Below are positions 63,808 to 64,000 of a stretch of 64,000 nucleotides of DNA, piece after piece. The stretch spans positions 2,874,009 through 2,938,008 of the forward strand of contig NZ_CM009578.1 of NCBI RefSeq assembly GCF_002993885.1, read 5' to 3'. How positions within the stretch are numbered: position 1 is the stretch's first letter; each line of letters starts with the position of its first letter. The notes beneath the pieces are model-generated. The model searched no databases and was not told the origin of the DNA. It saw nothing but the letters and a program-made list of their open reading frames with translations. This DNA is from Sphingopyxis lindanitolerans. GTDB lineage: Bacteria; Pseudomonadota; Alphaproteobacteria; Sphingomonadales; Sphingomonadaceae. The position numbers were made by a program, and so were the translations under genes.

Positions 63808-64000
63808 ATGAAAGCCATGATTTCAACGCTGTCGCTGGCCCTTTCGCTCGCGGTGGCGGCCCCCGCCCTGGCGCAAGCGGCCCCCGCTGCCGCCCCCGCC
63901 CCCACGGCAGCCCCCACCGCGGCCGACGCCGATGCCTTCATCGCCGCGGTCGAGAAGGATCTGTTCGACTATACGGTCGAGGGCAGCCAGGTGAACTGGG
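63808..64000 (+). CDS. M2-family (ACE-like) metallopeptidase, N-terminal fragment
   Basis: Only the first 64 codons are inside the window. A signal peptide (MKAMISTLSLALSLAVAAPA, cleaved after LAQ) is followed by an Ala/Pro-rich linker and ADADAFIAAVEKDLFDYTVE, then GSQVNW. That opening is characteristic of bacterial M2 peptidyl-dipeptidases, but the HExxH site lies beyond the edge. The start at 63808 has AAGAGG about 12 bases upstream. Confidence 0.65.
   Translation, partial: MKAMISTLSLALSLAVAAPALAQAAPAAAPAPTAAPTAADADAFIAAVEKDLFDYTVEGSQVNW

Noticed and set aside
61995..63941. 648-codon minus-strand frame over the isomerase and hydrolase genes
   Set aside because: It crosses two well-supported plus-strand genes and the nested repeat, and shows no recognisable domain.

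Overview
The window is GC-rich chromosomal DNA from an alphaproteobacterium, most likely a sphingomonad (Sphingopyxis/Sphingomonas group). This rests on gene content and order: pckA opposite chvI-chvG-hprK-rapZ-PTS; dapF-mtaB-ftsY-yciB; ffh-rpsP-rimM; an alphaproteobacterial-type sigma32 promoter before dnaK; and many short palindromic repeats of the sphingomonad kind. There is no rRNA, tRNA, CRISPR array, prophage or transposase gene. Nearly all of it is core genome. Both edges cut a gene: a patatin-related protein on the left and an M2-type peptidase on the right.

Layout. 1-9.5 kb: patatin-related lipase fragment, dnaK-dnaJ, a PCu(A)C copper chaperone, small envelope proteins, rmuC, a META lipoprotein and a SpoU-type RNA methyltransferase. 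9.5-16 kb: regulatory carbon/phosphotransfer cluster (HPr, EIIA-Man, RapZ, truncated HPr kinase, ChvG/ChvI) divergent from pckA. 16-22.7 kb: peptidase-like proteins, DUF3597 and DUF937 proteins, GNAT, rpmA-rplU and a small lipoprotein. 22.7-27 kb: pspF facing a sigma54-type promoter and an enlarged psp operon. 27-39.8 kb: sufE, a large TonB receptor, clpX, clpP, a 917-bp gap rich in repeats, fdxA, an S4 protein, a SUV3-like helicase and an M23 peptidase. 40-47.5 kb: hemB, a fused MFS/spermidine-synthase-like protein, gamma-carbonic anhydrase, yciB, ftsY, mtaB, dapF. 47.5-55.3 kb: GGDEF-EAL protein, ffh, rpsP, rimM, then a LysR gene and a VapBC toxin-antitoxin pair lying between rimM and trmD-rplS. 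55.4-64 kb: asd, DDAH, GFA and DUF4336 proteins, a marR-emrA-emrB efflux operon, an HCCA-isomerase-like protein, an alpha/beta hydrolase and the peptidase fragment.

The most unusual locus is the psp operon (23.9-27.0 kb). After a 46-residue membrane peptide, PspA, PspB and PspC, five more small genes each encode one N-terminal membrane helix and a C-terminal coiled coil. Four of them share an almost identical LxERxxVxERIxT core, and the fifth is diverged. PspC and PspB end in related helices. It looks like an in-place expansion of PspB-like membrane adaptors under one sigma54 promoter. A 10-bp hairpin and a competing 7-bp hairpin precede pspA.

Other notable points are a palindromic repeat inserted in frame inside mtaB, a VapC toxin gene overlapping the start codon of trmD, and a Pho-box-like tandem 12-mer upstream of the TonB receptor. 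At least eight palindromic repeat families are present, one nested inside another. Gene calls rest on reading the translated sequence and recalling families; no database search was run.
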